Below, piece after piece: positions 40,865 to 49,525 of a stretch of DNA of 64,000 nucleotides. How positions within the stretch are numbered: the first letter of the stretch is position 1; each line of letters starts with the position of its first letter. Below the pieces are notes generated by a model. The model was not told where the DNA came from. It was given only the letters and a program-made list of their open reading frames with translations, and searched no databases. The translations under genes and the position numbers were made by a program. The DNA lies in assembly GCF_016765795.1 (NCBI RefSeq), contig NZ_JAESVP010000009.1:1-64000 (forward strand), given 5' to 3'. The stretch comes from Fuscibacter oryzae (lineage in GTDB: Bacteria > Pseudomonadota > Alphaproteobacteria > Rhodobacterales > Rhodobacteraceae).

Positions 40865-42687
40865 TGCCGGCGGCAAATTCGCAGGAACAGCGCCCGAACA
40901 AGATGACGCTTGGCCCCAATAAGGACGAACTCGTCCTTCTGGACCTTTCGGGCACCGAATATGTCAACGACTTGAGCCAGTTTCTGGTGCGCGGTCTGTC
41001 ACAGGCCCCGGTGAAGATGGACAGTCTTCTGGGCACCGAAGCCGCCGTCTGCATCGAGGTGGCGCCCGACAAGACCCGGACCTTCCACCAGATCATCGCC
41101 TCGGTCCGCTATGGCGGCAACGAGCAGGGCGGCCATACCTATGAATTCGAGCTGCGGCCCTGGCTGTGGCTTCTGAGCCATCGGGTGAATTCGCGCATCT
41201 TCCACGAGAAAACAGTGCAAGACATCATCCGGCAGGTCTGTAACGACTCGCTGGGCGCGCTGGCGCGGATCAGGTTTGATACGTCACTGGGCACCACCGT
41301 GCGCGAATACACGGTGCAGTACAACGAAAGCGACATGGCCTTTGTCCGCCGCCTGCTGGAAGAGGAAGGCATCAACTTTCACTTTGACATGAAGGCAGGC
41401 CAGCACGAACTGGTGCTGACCGACAATGCCGCTTCCTTCCCGATGGCCGCCGTGTCTTCGGTGGAATATAATCCGACCGATCAGGGCGGCATCAAGGGCG
41501 CGCACAGCTTTGCCATGGTGGCCGACCAGCGGCAGGTTACGCCCGGTGCCTTTCGCACCTCGGATTACGACTTCAAGGCACCAACCACAGGCATGGAAAA
41601 GACCGCCGAGCATAGCCGTCCCTATGAGCATTCCACCTTCGAGGTCTACCGCTATCCCGGCAATTACACCGAAGGCGGGCCGGGCCAGCCCATCGCCAAC
41701 CGCCGCCGCGATGCGCTGCGCACCAAGGACTGCGTGGTCATGGCGCAGGGCTTTGCCCCCAGCCTGACGGCGGGCAGCCGGTTCAGCCTGTCAAAGGCAT
41801 CCGACAGCGGGCTGAACGGCAGTTATGCCGTGTTGCAGGCCCGGCACGAGTTTTCGGCCAACACCTATCGCAGTGGCGCAGGTGGCGGGCGGCGCAGTGC
41901 ACCCTATCAGGGCAGCTATATCCTGACCAAGGAATCGAACCCGATCGCTCCCGATCCGGTCACGCCCAAGCCACGGGTCTTTGGCCCGCAGACGGCGGTG
42001 GTGGTTGATGGTGCCGACAGCAGCAGCGACGAATATAGCCGCATCAAGGTGAAATTCTTCTGGGACCAGAATGACCAGTCGATGTTCTGCCGCGTGGCGC
42101 AGATGTGGGCGGGCAAGAACTGGGGCACCGTCTTTGTGCCGCGCGTCGATATGGAGGTGGTGGTCGATTTCCTGCATGGCGACATCGACCAGCCCATCAT
42201 CACCGGCTGCGTTTACAACGCCCAGAACCCCGCCCCTTGGGATCTGGCATCCGACCGCACGATCAGCGGCATCAAGACCGAAACCATGGGCGGCGGCGGC
42301 TATAACGAGCTGTCGTTCGACGATAAATCCGGCGCGGAAAAGATCCATATCCACGCCCAGAAGGATTACGTCGCCGATATCGAGAACGATTCAACCAAGA
42401 CCATTGGCGGAAATTACAAGACCGACATTACCGGCACGCGCACCATTACCGTGCAGGGGGATTCGTCGCTGAAATCCATGGCCTCGGTCAAGATCGAGGC
42501 GACCAGCAGCATCGAACTGGTCTGCGGCACTTCCAAGATCACGATGGACCCCGGGGGCATCAAGATTTCTGCCCTGAACATCGAGGTTTCGGCAACCGCA
42601 CAGTTGAAGACCACCGGACTTCAGGCGCAACATGGTGCTTCGGTTGATCTGTCCATCCAATCCGCAATCGTGCGCATCAATTCCTGA
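40864..42687 (+). CDS. vgrG: T6SS spike protein VgrG (TssI)
   Basis: This 607-residue protein has the VgrG architecture: a gp27-like domain (about 1-360; NDLSQFLVRGLSQAPVKMD, EGINFHF), a gp5-like OB fold with RIKVKFFWDQ and FVPRVDMEVVVDFLHGD (about 390-450), and a C-terminal beta-helix tip with KTIGGNYKTDITGTRTITV. There is no extra C-terminal toxin domain, so it is a plain delivery spike. Its start ATG is linked to the small upstream frame. An effector or adaptor may bind it; the next gene is the best local candidate for an adaptor, but this is only inferred from position. Confidence 0.95.
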   Translation: MPAANSQEQRPNKMTLGPNKDELVLLDLSGTEYVNDLSQFLVRGLSQAPVKMDSLLGTEAAVCIEVAPDKTRTFHQIIASVRYGGNEQGGHTYEFELRPWLWLLSHRVNSRIFHEKTVQDIIRQVCNDSLGALARIRFDTSLGTTVREYTVQYNESDMAFVRRLLEEEGINFHFDMKAGQHELVLTDNAASFPMAAVSSVEYNPTDQGGIKGAHSFAMVADQRQVTPGAFRTSDYDFKAPTTGMEKTAEHSRPYEHSTFEVYRYPGNYTEGGPGQPIANRRRDALRTKDCVVMAQGFAPSLTAGSRFSLSKASDSGLNGSYAVLQARHEFSANTYRSGAGGGRRSAPYQGSYILTKESNPIAPDPVTPKPRVFGPQTAVVVDGADSSSDEYSRIKVKFFWDQNDQSMFCRVAQMWAGKNWGTVFVPRVDMEVVVDFLHGDIDQPIITGCVYNAQNPAPWDLASDRTISGIKTETMGGGGYNELSFDDKSGAEKIHIHAQKDYVADIENDSTKTIGGNYKTDITGTRTITVQGDSSLKSMASVKIEATSSIELVCGTSKITMDPGGIKISALNIEVSATAQLKTTGLQAQHGASVDLSIQSAIVRINS

Positions 42688-42689
42688 TC

Positions 42690-43286
42690 ATGGCCCCCGT
42701 GACCAACACGACACCGCCGCACACCACCACACCTGCTCCGGGGCTGCGGATGCAGGTCGCGACCGAGGTGTTTCAGGCCCTGCCCCCGCTAGGTGGTCTG
42801 GTTCTGGGCCGCCCGCTGCCCGAACAGCACTGCCTGGATTTCCTGCGCCAGTTGCTGACCGGCAAGACCCCGGAAGAGGCGCTGACCTTCATGGCCTTTG
42901 CCCTGCCCGCCCGCCACGGCGTGTGGTGGGGGCACGAATGCCTGAAAGCGCTGCCCGACAGCCTTACCAAGCAGGACCAAGAGATGATGGCGCTGATCGC
43001 CGCCTGGGTCGCAGAGCAGGATGACAACAGCCGCTATGCCGCACTGGAGGCAGGCCTGCGCGCCGATGTTCATGGTCCGGGCGTCTGGCTGGCGCTGGGG
43101 GCCGGATGGTCGGGGGGGTCGATCTCGGGCAAGGGGCTGCCGCCCGTTGCCCCGCCGGTGGGGGCCACCGGGCAGGCGCTGAATGCGGCGATAAACTCTG
43201 CCCTGGCACGGGTTGCGCTGGACAAGCGGCGGCGCACGATTGACCATTTCGCCTCGATGGCCGAGGTTCTTGCGAAGACTCCATGA
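42690..43286 (+). CDS. T6SS-linked protein of unknown function (possible DUF6931)
   Basis: This 198-residue protein (LRMQVATEVFQALPPLGGLVL core, WWGHECLKALPDSL, ATGQALNAAINSALARV) lies 2 bp after vgrG. I recognize it only as a conserved, helix-rich family I have seen beside T6SS genes in alphaproteobacteria; the DUF6931 label is from memory and should be checked. It has no signal peptide or membrane span and no catalytic motif. Location after vgrG would suit an adaptor or spike-loading chaperone, but nothing in the sequence shows it. Confidence 0.6.
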   Translation: MAPVTNTTPPHTTTPAPGLRMQVATEVFQALPPLGGLVLGRPLPEQHCLDFLRQLLTGKTPEEALTFMAFALPARHGVWWGHECLKALPDSLTKQDQEMMALIAAWVAEQDDNSRYAALEAGLRADVHGPGVWLALGAGWSGGSISGKGLPPVAPPVGATGQALNAAINSALARVALDKRRRTIDHFASMAEVLAKTP

Positions 43287-43410
43287 TTACGCCACGATCT
43301 GACGGCAATGGTCCGGCCCGTCTGGTGGTTTGCTTTGCGGCGCTCTGCCATATAGGCCCATCATCCTTTGGGGGGTTCTCCGGGGGCAAGGATCAGCGGA
43401 AACAGACGCG

Positions 43411-44685
43411 ATGAAGATTACCCTGCGGATCGAAAACTTTGACAGCCTGCCCGATGGCGGGCCGCTGGAATTCACCGTAACCGGGCGCGGGTTCGAGGCC
43501 GGGCGCGGCAGCGAGATGGACTGGACGCTGCCCGACCCGAACCGCCGCATCTCGTCACGCCATTTCGAAGTGGCCTTGCGTGACCGTCAGTTCTGGCTGA
43601 ACGACTTGTCCGCCAATGGCACGTTTCTTTATGGCCAGAACCTGCGCATCTCTTCGCCGCATCTTTTGTCGCACAACGACCGGCTTCAGGTGGGCCACTA
43701 CATCATCCGCGTGATGATCGATATCCCTGCACCCGCCCCCAGCCCCTTTGCCGCAATGCCCGCAATGCATGTAGGGCACGCAGGTGGTGCGTCAGGCAGC
43801 CCGTTTGACGCTGCCCCGCCGCCGCCAGCCCCCGCGGGCGACCCGTGGAGCATGTTGCCCACCCCCGCCCCGATGCCCACGCCAATGCCTGCCCCGAACC
43901 GCGCGCCCATGCCGCTGGCCGGGCAGTTCGGCGACAGCTTTCTGCAACCGCCTGCACCGCCAGTAACCGCGCCGCCCGGCGGCATGGGCGGGGCGGCCGC
44001 CGCACAGCCAGCACCGCCGCCGATGCCCGCCGCAGAACCCTTTGCCCTGCGTCAGCCCGTGGTTGCCACGCCCCTGCCGCCCCAAGCCCCCGCGACCACG
44101 GCCACCGCCGATGGCGCGGCGCTGCTGGATGCGATCTGCCGGGGCGCAGGCCTGCCCGAAGGCAGCCTTGCCGCCGCCGATTCCGTGATGCTGGGCGAAG
44201 AAATCGGCAAGTGCCTGCGCATCGCCACCCAAGAGCTGATGGCTTTGCTGGGCGCGCGGGCTGCCGCCAAGCAGTTCGTCAAATCCTCCAGCCGGACCAT
44301 GATCGGCGGGTTGAACAACAGCCCGCTGAAGTTCAAGCCGACCCCGGCCGAGGCGATGCAGACGATGTTCGTGCAAAAATCGGAAAGCTATCTGAACTCT
44401 ACCGCCAGCTTTCAGCAGGGGTTTGACGACATCAAGCGCCACCAGACGGCGGTCTATGCCGCGATGCAACCCGCGCTTGCACGGCTGCTGGAAGACCTGT
44501 CGCCGGAATCGATTGAAGAGCGCGCCTCGGGTGGCCTGATGTCGTCGAAAAAGGCCAGCGCCTGGGATCTGTTCGTAGCGCGCTGGGACGCCAAGACCCA
44601 TCCCTATGAAAACGGGATGCTGGACGTGTTTCTGGCCTATTTCTCGGATGCTTACGACGATGCGGTCAAGAAAACGGGAGGGTAG
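43411..44685 (+). CDS. tagH: T6SS FHA-domain protein TagH/Fha
   Basis: This 424-residue protein has an N-terminal FHA domain (1-100) with the phosphothreonine-reading residues R32 in GRGS, S49-R-H51 in ISSRHFEV and N69 in SANGTF, then a Pro/Ala/Met-rich linker (about 105-225), then a helical C-terminal domain (about 240-424; LMALLGARAAAKQFVK, KFKPTPAEAMQTMF) of the T6SS FHA-C type. It reads threonine-phosphorylated partners, such as TssL in A. tumefaciens, and promotes assembly. The start follows a 124-bp gap, unusual for this packed locus, so a local control element is possible. The FHA residues are intact. Confidence 0.93.
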   Translation: MKITLRIENFDSLPDGGPLEFTVTGRGFEAGRGSEMDWTLPDPNRRISSRHFEVALRDRQFWLNDLSANGTFLYGQNLRISSPHLLSHNDRLQVGHYIIRVMIDIPAPAPSPFAAMPAMHVGHAGGASGSPFDAAPPPPAPAGDPWSMLPTPAPMPTPMPAPNRAPMPLAGQFGDSFLQPPAPPVTAPPGGMGGAAAAQPAPPPMPAAEPFALRQPVVATPLPPQAPATTATADGAALLDAICRGAGLPEGSLAAADSVMLGEEIGKCLRIATQELMALLGARAAAKQFVKSSSRTMIGGLNNSPLKFKPTPAEAMQTMFVQKSESYLNSTASFQQGFDDIKRHQTAVYAAMQPALARLLEDLSPESIEERASGGLMSSKKASAWDLFVARWDAKTHPYENGMLDVFLAYFSDAYDDAVKKTGG

Positions 44686-44779
44686 GGTATGGAAAGCCTT
44701 CCCCCGGCTTCCGGCCTGATTGACCGGCCCGAAAGGCAGGGCTAGCATCACGGCCAAGTCATTTCGATTGAGGTGTTCC

Positions 44780-44893
44780 ATGCTCTGCCTGCTGCCACCT
44801 GATCCGGGGGGGCTGCCTTCCCCGTCGGGGGCCGCGCCGACCAAGAACTGCCGCAGAAACCGCTCTCGCCGGGGGCTGGGTGGTCGGGCATGA
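44780..44893 (+). CDS. Weak candidate 37-residue leader-like frame before tssA
   Basis: Within the 204-bp tagH-tssA gap a short frame from ATG 44780 (MLCLLPPDPGGLPSPSG...) ends in TGA overlapping the tssA start as ATGA. The sequence is Pro/Gly/Arg-rich and has no known match. It could be a coupling peptide, but a chance frame is more likely. The rest of the gap shows nothing else. Confidence 0.15.
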   Translation: MLCLLPPDPGGLPSPSGAAPTKNCRRNRSRRGLGGRA

Positions 44894-46200
44894 AACTGAA
44901 CGATCTGCTGGCCCCGATCTCTGATGATCTGCCTTGCGGCGAGGATCTGCTGGCGGCTGACGATCCTGATTTCGTCGATTACTATTTCAACGTCGAAGAC
45001 CGCCTGCCCACCAGTTATTTCAACCTGACCAGCGGCACGCTGTTTGATCCGCGCTCGGTCGATCACAAGGGCGAGACTGCGCAGATCGACGCGCTGCTGA
45101 AGCGCAGCCGCGACTTGCGGCTGTTGGGGATCGAGGCGAAGTTCCAGATTCTGGCAGGCCGATTCAAGGGCTGGTCAGAAGCGGTTCTGGCGATGATCGA
45201 ACTGGTGCGCACCTATCCCGAACAGGTGCATCCTGCCGATCCGGTCGAACGCCAGAATGCGCTGGAAGAGTTGAACGCGATGGCGACCATCGTCGCCCCG
45301 CTGGATCATGCCGCGCTGATCACCGACAAGCGGTCTGGCGACATCATCTATCGGACCTATGGCACCGGCAGCGGCAAACTGACCCTGCGCGAAGGCGAAG
45401 AGGCGGGCGATGCCGGGCTGAACATCGCGGCCCTTGGCTCTTCCGAAAATATCGCGGCGGTCGATGCGCTTTATGCCACGCTGACCGCCATTCGCGACGG
45501 CCTGAAATCGGTCGCAAGCATCAGCCAGTCGGGCACGAAACCGTTCCTGCCGCGTTTCGACCGGCTGTCAGAGCGGATCGGCGGCATGATCGCCATGGTC
45601 GAGGCCGCGCGCTCTGATCTGGCGGGCACTGCCGAGGAAGACGAGGCGGCAGAAGGCGAGGCCGGGCCCGAGGGCGAGGCCCCCACGACCGGCGGCCAGA
45701 CCTTCACCATCGCCGCGCCGATCGGCGACATTGCCGACCATCGCGCCGCCTACCGCACGCTCAAGGCGCTAGAGGCGTATTTCGTGGCGCAAGAACCCTC
45801 GTCTCTGGCCCTGATTCTGCTTACCCAGTCGCGGATGCTGATCGGTCGTCCGCTGGTCGAGGCGATCGACGCGCTTCTGGAAAACAATTCCAATTATGCT
45901 ACGCTGACCTTCGGAACCGAACAGGGGTTTTCCTTGTCCATGCACCGGATGCGCGAATTGGCCAATCAGGCGGGCCTTCCGATGAATGAAAGTCTGGGGG
46001 AATGGCAAGAAGGGGACGCCGATCCGCCAGAGGTGCTTTCGCGCGATCACGCGGGGGTGCTGCTGAAGCAACTGGAAGAATTTTTCCGCCTGCGAGAGCC
46101 GGCAAGCCCGATTCCGATACTATTGTTCAAGGCGCGCAACTTTTTGACAAAAGATTTCCATTCTTTGGTCCGAGAGTTGCTGCCACCAAGTGCTTCTTAA
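44890..46200 (+). CDS. tssA: T6SS tail-initiation protein TssA (ImpA family)
   Basis: This 436-residue protein has the ImpA N-terminal domain (1-150; NDLLAPISDDLPCGEDLLAADDPDF, then KSRDLRLLGIEAKF-like segments) and a helical C-terminal domain (about 250-436) with FFRLREPASPIPILLFKAR. TssA contacts the baseplate and leads tail-tube and sheath polymerization. It may also work with TagA-like stops; none is seen here. It starts 204 bp after tagH, the largest gap in the locus. Confidence 0.93.
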   Translation: MKLNDLLAPISDDLPCGEDLLAADDPDFVDYYFNVEDRLPTSYFNLTSGTLFDPRSVDHKGETAQIDALLKRSRDLRLLGIEAKFQILAGRFKGWSEAVLAMIELVRTYPEQVHPADPVERQNALEELNAMATIVAPLDHAALITDKRSGDIIYRTYGTGSGKLTLREGEEAGDAGLNIAALGSSENIAAVDALYATLTAIRDGLKSVASISQSGTKPFLPRFDRLSERIGGMIAMVEAARSDLAGTAEEDEAAEGEAGPEGEAPTTGGQTFTIAAPIGDIADHRAAYRTLKALEAYFVAQEPSSLALILLTQSRMLIGRPLVEAIDALLENNSNYATLTFGTEQGFSLSMHRMRELANQAGLPMNESLGEWQEGDADPPEVLSRDHAGVLLKQLEEFFRLREPASPIPILLFKARNFLTKDFHSLVRELLPPSAS

Positions 46201-46286
46201 CGGCGGCATACCCGCCCTTGTGACCTGTTTGTTCGTTCGCCGTGTTTCGGCTCTCATCATGGACGCAGACCCAGGGAGATATTTTT

Positions 46287-46808
46287 ATGGCCAGTTCAGA
46301 TTCAGCAACCGGGTTCATCAAGCGCAACCGCCCCCCGCGCGTGCAGATTTCCTACGCCGACCCCATCGACGCCAACCGCCAGGTTGAATTGCCCTTTGTG
46401 ATGGGCGTGATGTCCGACCTGTCGGGCAATGCCTCAAAAGTTGAAAAGCCCCCAGTGGGTGAGCGCGAATTCACCCAAGTCAGCCAGGATACGCTGGATG
46501 ACTACATGGCCAGCGTGCAGCCGGGCCTTGCGCTGAACGTCAACAACACGCTCGATCCCGAAGCGGGTGGCAAATTGTCGGTCAGCCTTGATTTCAAGAA
46601 GATGGCCGATCTGTCGCCGGGCGAAGTGGCTCGTCAGGTGCCGGCCCTTGCCACCCTTTTGGAAGCGCGTCAGCAACTGGCGAACTTGCAGCGCTATATG
46701 AACGGCAAGGCGGCGGCGCAGGATCAGCTCAAGGCGCTGCTGAATGACCCCAAGCTGATGGCCGCGCTGAACGAACGCCGCGCCAAAGGCGACGGCGCCG
46801 AAGAATGA
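46287..46808 (+). CDS. tssB: T6SS small sheath protein TssB
   Basis: This 173-residue protein is TssB/VipA: RPPRVQISYADPIDANRQVEL, then PFVMGVMSDLSG and the helical C terminus with the ARQQLANLQRYMNG segment that binds TssC. It makes the outer contractile sheath with TssC. The start at 46287 has an AGGGAGA ribosome-binding site; the upstream ATG at 46242 would add 15 residues. It is followed by a hairpin and tssC. Confidence 0.96.
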   Translation: MASSDSATGFIKRNRPPRVQISYADPIDANRQVELPFVMGVMSDLSGNASKVEKPPVGEREFTQVSQDTLDDYMASVQPGLALNVNNTLDPEAGGKLSVSLDFKKMADLSPGEVARQVPALATLLEARQQLANLQRYMNGKAAAQDQLKALLNDPKLMAALNERRAKGDGAEE

Positions 46809-46815
46809 TTTCGAA

Positions 46816-46843
46816 CGCGCCGGGGCACGTTGCCCGGCGTGCG
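46816..46843 (+). other. Hairpin between tssB and tssC
   Basis: CGCGCCGGGGCA and TGCCCGGCGTGCG form an imperfect GC stem directly after the tssB stop. No T-run follows, so it is more likely an mRNA-stabilizing or processing hairpin than a terminator. Confidence 0.4.
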
Positions 46844-46874
46844 GTTCTGACCCACTCATATTCGGACATGACAC

Positions 46875-48362
46875 ATGGCAACTGAACTTGAAAAAGGCAC
46901 CGGCGGCGCAGGCGCATTGGCCGAGCTGGATGAGTTCTCCTCAATCCTTAAGCAAAACTTCAAACCGCGCTCTGACACGGCTGCGAAAGAGGTTGAGAAC
47001 GCGGTTTCCACCCTGGTGAAAGAGGCGCTGGCCGATGACAGCCTGATCGCCGAAGACATCCTTGATACCATCGACGCGATGATCGCCAAGCTGGACGAAA
47101 AGCTGTCGGCCCAGGTGAACGAGATCATCCACCACCCCGAATACCAAAAGCTGGAAAGCAGTTGGCGGGGTCTCGCCTATACCGTGAACAACACCGAAAG
47201 CGATGCGACGCTGAAGGTGAAGGTCATGAACATTTCCAAGTCGGAACTTGACCGCGAATTGCGGATGTTCCCCGGCGCGAAATGGGATCAAAGCCCGGTC
47301 TTCAAGAAGGTGTACGAGGCAGAGTTCGGCCAGTTGGGCGGCCAACCCTTTGGCGCGCTGATCGGCGATTTCTATTTCGACCATTCGTCGTCCGACGTGC
47401 GCCTGCTGCGTGACCTAGGCAAGATCGCCGCCTCGTCACACGCACCCTTTGTCTCTTCGGCAGCGCCCACCCTGTTGGGCATGGATAGCTGGAACGAGCT
47501 GGGCAACCCGCGCGACCTTTCGACCGTGTTTGACACGCCCGATTATGCCGGCTGGAACAGCCTGCGCGACAGCGAAAACTCGCGTTATCTGGCGATCACC
47601 CTGCCGCGCGTCCTGTCGCGTTCGCCCTATGGCCAGAACGGCGAGCCGGTGGATGAGTTCAACTTTGAAGAGGCGACCGACGGCCACGAAGGCAAGCACT
47701 ATGCCTGGATGAACGCAGCCCATGCCATGGCGGTGAACATCAACCGCGCCCATAAGGAATATGGCTGGACGGTGCAGATCCGCGGCGTGCAGTCGGGGGG
47801 TGAGGTAGCGAACCTGCCGGTTCATAACTTCGATACCGGCGACGGATCGACCGACATGAAATGCCCGACGGAATACGCGATTTCCGACCGTCGGGAAGGT
47901 GAGCTTTCGAAATCGGGCCTCATCAGCCTTGTGCATCGCAAGAACACCGACCGCGCCGCCTTTATCGGCGCACAGACCCTTTATCGCCCGAAGAAATATC
48001 AGGACGAGCAGGCCACCGCCTCGGACAATATCTCGTCCCGTCTGCCCTATATCTTCGCCGTGTCACGCTTCAGCCATTACCTGAAATGTATGGTGCGCGA
48101 CATGATCGGGTCGAACAAGGAACGCGACCAGTTGCAGCGCGAGTTGCAGAACTGGGTCAGCGGCTATGTTCACGGCTCTCCGGCCAATGCGTCGGAGCGT
48201 GACAAGGCACTTCTGCCCTTGGCGGCGGCCAAGGTCGAGGTGATCGCGGACGAAGAGAACCCCGGCTATTACGTCGGCAAGTTCTTCCTGCGCCCGCACT
48301 TCCAGTTGGAGGGGATGGATATCGGCATGTCGCTGGTTTCCAAACTTCCGGGCGCGAAATGA
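46875..48362 (+). CDS. tssC: T6SS large sheath protein TssC
   Basis: This 495-residue protein is TssC/VipB, the second sheath subunit, with KVMNISKSELDRELRMF, DFYFDHSSSDVRLLRDLGKIAA, FNFEEATDGHEGKHYAW and the C-terminal FFLRPHFQLEGMDIGMSLVSKLP tail. TssBC form the contractile sheath that drives the Hcp tube outward and is recycled by ClpV. Length is normal. The start follows TTCGGACATGACAC without a strong ribosome-binding site; the hairpin before it may matter for expression. Confidence 0.97.
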   Translation: MATELEKGTGGAGALAELDEFSSILKQNFKPRSDTAAKEVENAVSTLVKEALADDSLIAEDILDTIDAMIAKLDEKLSAQVNEIIHHPEYQKLESSWRGLAYTVNNTESDATLKVKVMNISKSELDRELRMFPGAKWDQSPVFKKVYEAEFGQLGGQPFGALIGDFYFDHSSSDVRLLRDLGKIAASSHAPFVSSAAPTLLGMDSWNELGNPRDLSTVFDTPDYAGWNSLRDSENSRYLAITLPRVLSRSPYGQNGEPVDEFNFEEATDGHEGKHYAWMNAAHAMAVNINRAHKEYGWTVQIRGVQSGGEVANLPVHNFDTGDGSTDMKCPTEYAISDRREGELSKSGLISLVHRKNTDRAAFIGAQTLYRPKKYQDEQATASDNISSRLPYIFAVSRFSHYLKCMVRDMIGSNKERDQLQRELQNWVSGYVHGSPANASERDKALLPLAAAKVEVIADEENPGYYVGKFFLRPHFQLEGMDIGMSLVSKLPGAK

Positions 48363-48372
48363 CTTAACCCCC

Positions 48373-48391
48373 CCTCCGGGTTTCCCGGTGG
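48373..48391 (+). other. Small hairpin between tssC and hcp
   Basis: CCTCCGGG and CCCGGTGG flank a TTT loop just after the tssC stop. It is weak alone but matches hairpins on both sides of the hcp gene. Confidence 0.3.
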
Positions 48392-48418
48392 CAAATTGAT
48401 TGGAAAAGGAGTCTCAAA

Positions 48419-48907
48419 ATGGCCGTGGAAATCTTCCTGGAGCTTGACCAGGTTGAAGGTGAATCGCAGAAATCCGGTTTTGCGGGGAAAATTGACCTGC
48501 TCAGCTACAGCTGGGCCTCGTCGCAGTCGGCCACCCGCCAGTCGGGCACCGGCGGTGGCTCGGGTCAGGCGAATGTGGGCGACATCGCCTTTTCCAAATA
48601 CATGGATAAGGCGACCCCCGTCCTCTACAAGGCGCTGCTGGATGGCAAGCACTATGACAAGGGCAAGATCACCGTCCGCAAGGTGACCGGCGGCAAGCCG
48701 CTGGATTACCTGACGATCGAGTTGGAAGAGGTGATCATCTCGTCCTACCAGACCGGCGGGGGCAATGCCTCGGATGACCGCATTTATGAAAATATGTCGT
48801 TGAACTTCAAGAAGTTCAAGATGACCTATGTGGTGCAAAGCGGTCAGGGTGCCGGTTCGGCCAAGGTGCCGGTCGAATACGATATCTCGGTCGGCCCGAC
48901 CGGCTGA
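48419..48907 (+). CDS. hcp: T6SS tube protein Hcp (TssD)
   Basis: This 162-residue protein is a Hcp1-type tube subunit: AVEIFLELDQVEGESQKSGF, IDLLSYSWASSQSATRQSG, the FSKYMDKATPVLYKALLDGKHY region and the YENMSLNFKKFKM segment. Rings of six stack into the tube and are secreted. It has the strongest ribosome-binding site in the locus (AAGGAG, 48406-48411, 8 bp before ATG) and lies between hairpins, consistent with high expression. There is no C-terminal extension, so it is not an evolved Hcp. Confidence 0.97.
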   Translation: MAVEIFLELDQVEGESQKSGFAGKIDLLSYSWASSQSATRQSGTGGGSGQANVGDIAFSKYMDKATPVLYKALLDGKHYDKGKITVRKVTGGKPLDYLTIELEEVIISSYQTGGGNASDDRIYENMSLNFKKFKMTYVVQSGQGAGSAKVPVEYDISVGPTG

Positions 48908-48922
48908 TCAGGTGCGAAACAG

Positions 48923-48950
48923 GATGCCGGGCGCAACCGTGCCCGGCATC
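48923..48950 (+). terminator. Hairpin after hcp, probable partial terminator or attenuator
   Basis: GATGCCGGGC and GCCCGGCATC form a 10-bp perfect stem around an 8-base loop, 16 bp after the hcp stop and 15 bp before tssE. The T-run is weak (TGCCTT), so read-through is expected. It would raise hcp over tssE-H levels or protect the hcp mRNA end. Confidence 0.55.
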
Positions 48951-48964
48951 TGCCTTAAAGACGC

Positions 48965-49525
48965 ATGGTCCCGATGAAAGAACGCGGCGAAGGCCATTTC
49001 CAGATTTCGCTGATGAACGTCTTTCGCAACGCCGCGCGCGAGCGGGATGCGAAGAAGACCGATGACCAGGTAACCGAAGATGGCCGCGTGCTGTCGCTGC
49101 GCAGCATGGAGCGGCGCGAAGGTGCCGGACAGGGCACGCTGCGCAACAATCTGGCGATTGATCTGTCCAGCCTGCTGGGCACCATCAACCTTGAAGCGAC
49201 CGAAGATCTGACCGGGCTGGACCGGGTGCGCAACTCGGTCCTGAACTATGGTATGACCGACCTTAGCCGCTTTACGCTAGATGATGTGCGCCGCCACAAA
49301 CTGGCCGCCGACCTGAAAGCGGCACTTCTGGCGCATGAGCCGCGGCTGGTGGCCGATACGCTGGTGGTCAAGCTGAAGGGCGGCAACACCACCAACCAGC
49401 ACATCGCCTTCGACATCACTGCCGAAATGGCCGCGAAACCGGTGGATGTGCCGCTGGAATTCATCGCAGAGATTGATACCAGCGTCGGCAAGGTAGCGCT
49501 GTCGAACCTGACGGTGCGTGGATGA
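48965..49525 (+). CDS. tssE: T6SS baseplate wedge protein TssE
   Basis: This 186-residue gp25-like protein belongs to the baseplate wedge; DLSSLLGTINLEATEDLTGLDRVRNSVLNYGM and IDTSVGKVALSNLTVRG fit the family, and its C-terminal EPRL region matches the typical tail. It joins TssF and TssG. The start is either 48965 or the ATG at 48974, with no clear ribosome-binding site. Its last four bases overlap the tssF start (ATGA), so the two are coupled. Confidence 0.93.
   Translation: MVPMKERGEGHFQISLMNVFRNAARERDAKKTDDQVTEDGRVLSLRSMERREGAGQGTLRNNLAIDLSSLLGTINLEATEDLTGLDRVRNSVLNYGMTDLSRFTLDDVRRHKLAADLKAALLAHEPRLVADTLVVKLKGGNTTNQHIAFDITAEMAAKPVDVPLEFIAEIDTSVGKVALSNLTVRG

Noticed and set aside
42690-43286. 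Toxin or immunity assignment for the gene after vgrG
   Set aside because: No catalytic motif, membrane segment or signal peptide supports it, and no partner gene is present; it stays an unknown T6SS-linked gene.
43792-45066. Long minus-strand frame over tagH and the start of tssA
   Set aside because: Antisense to the FHA protein with Arg/Gly/His-rich sequence and no family features.
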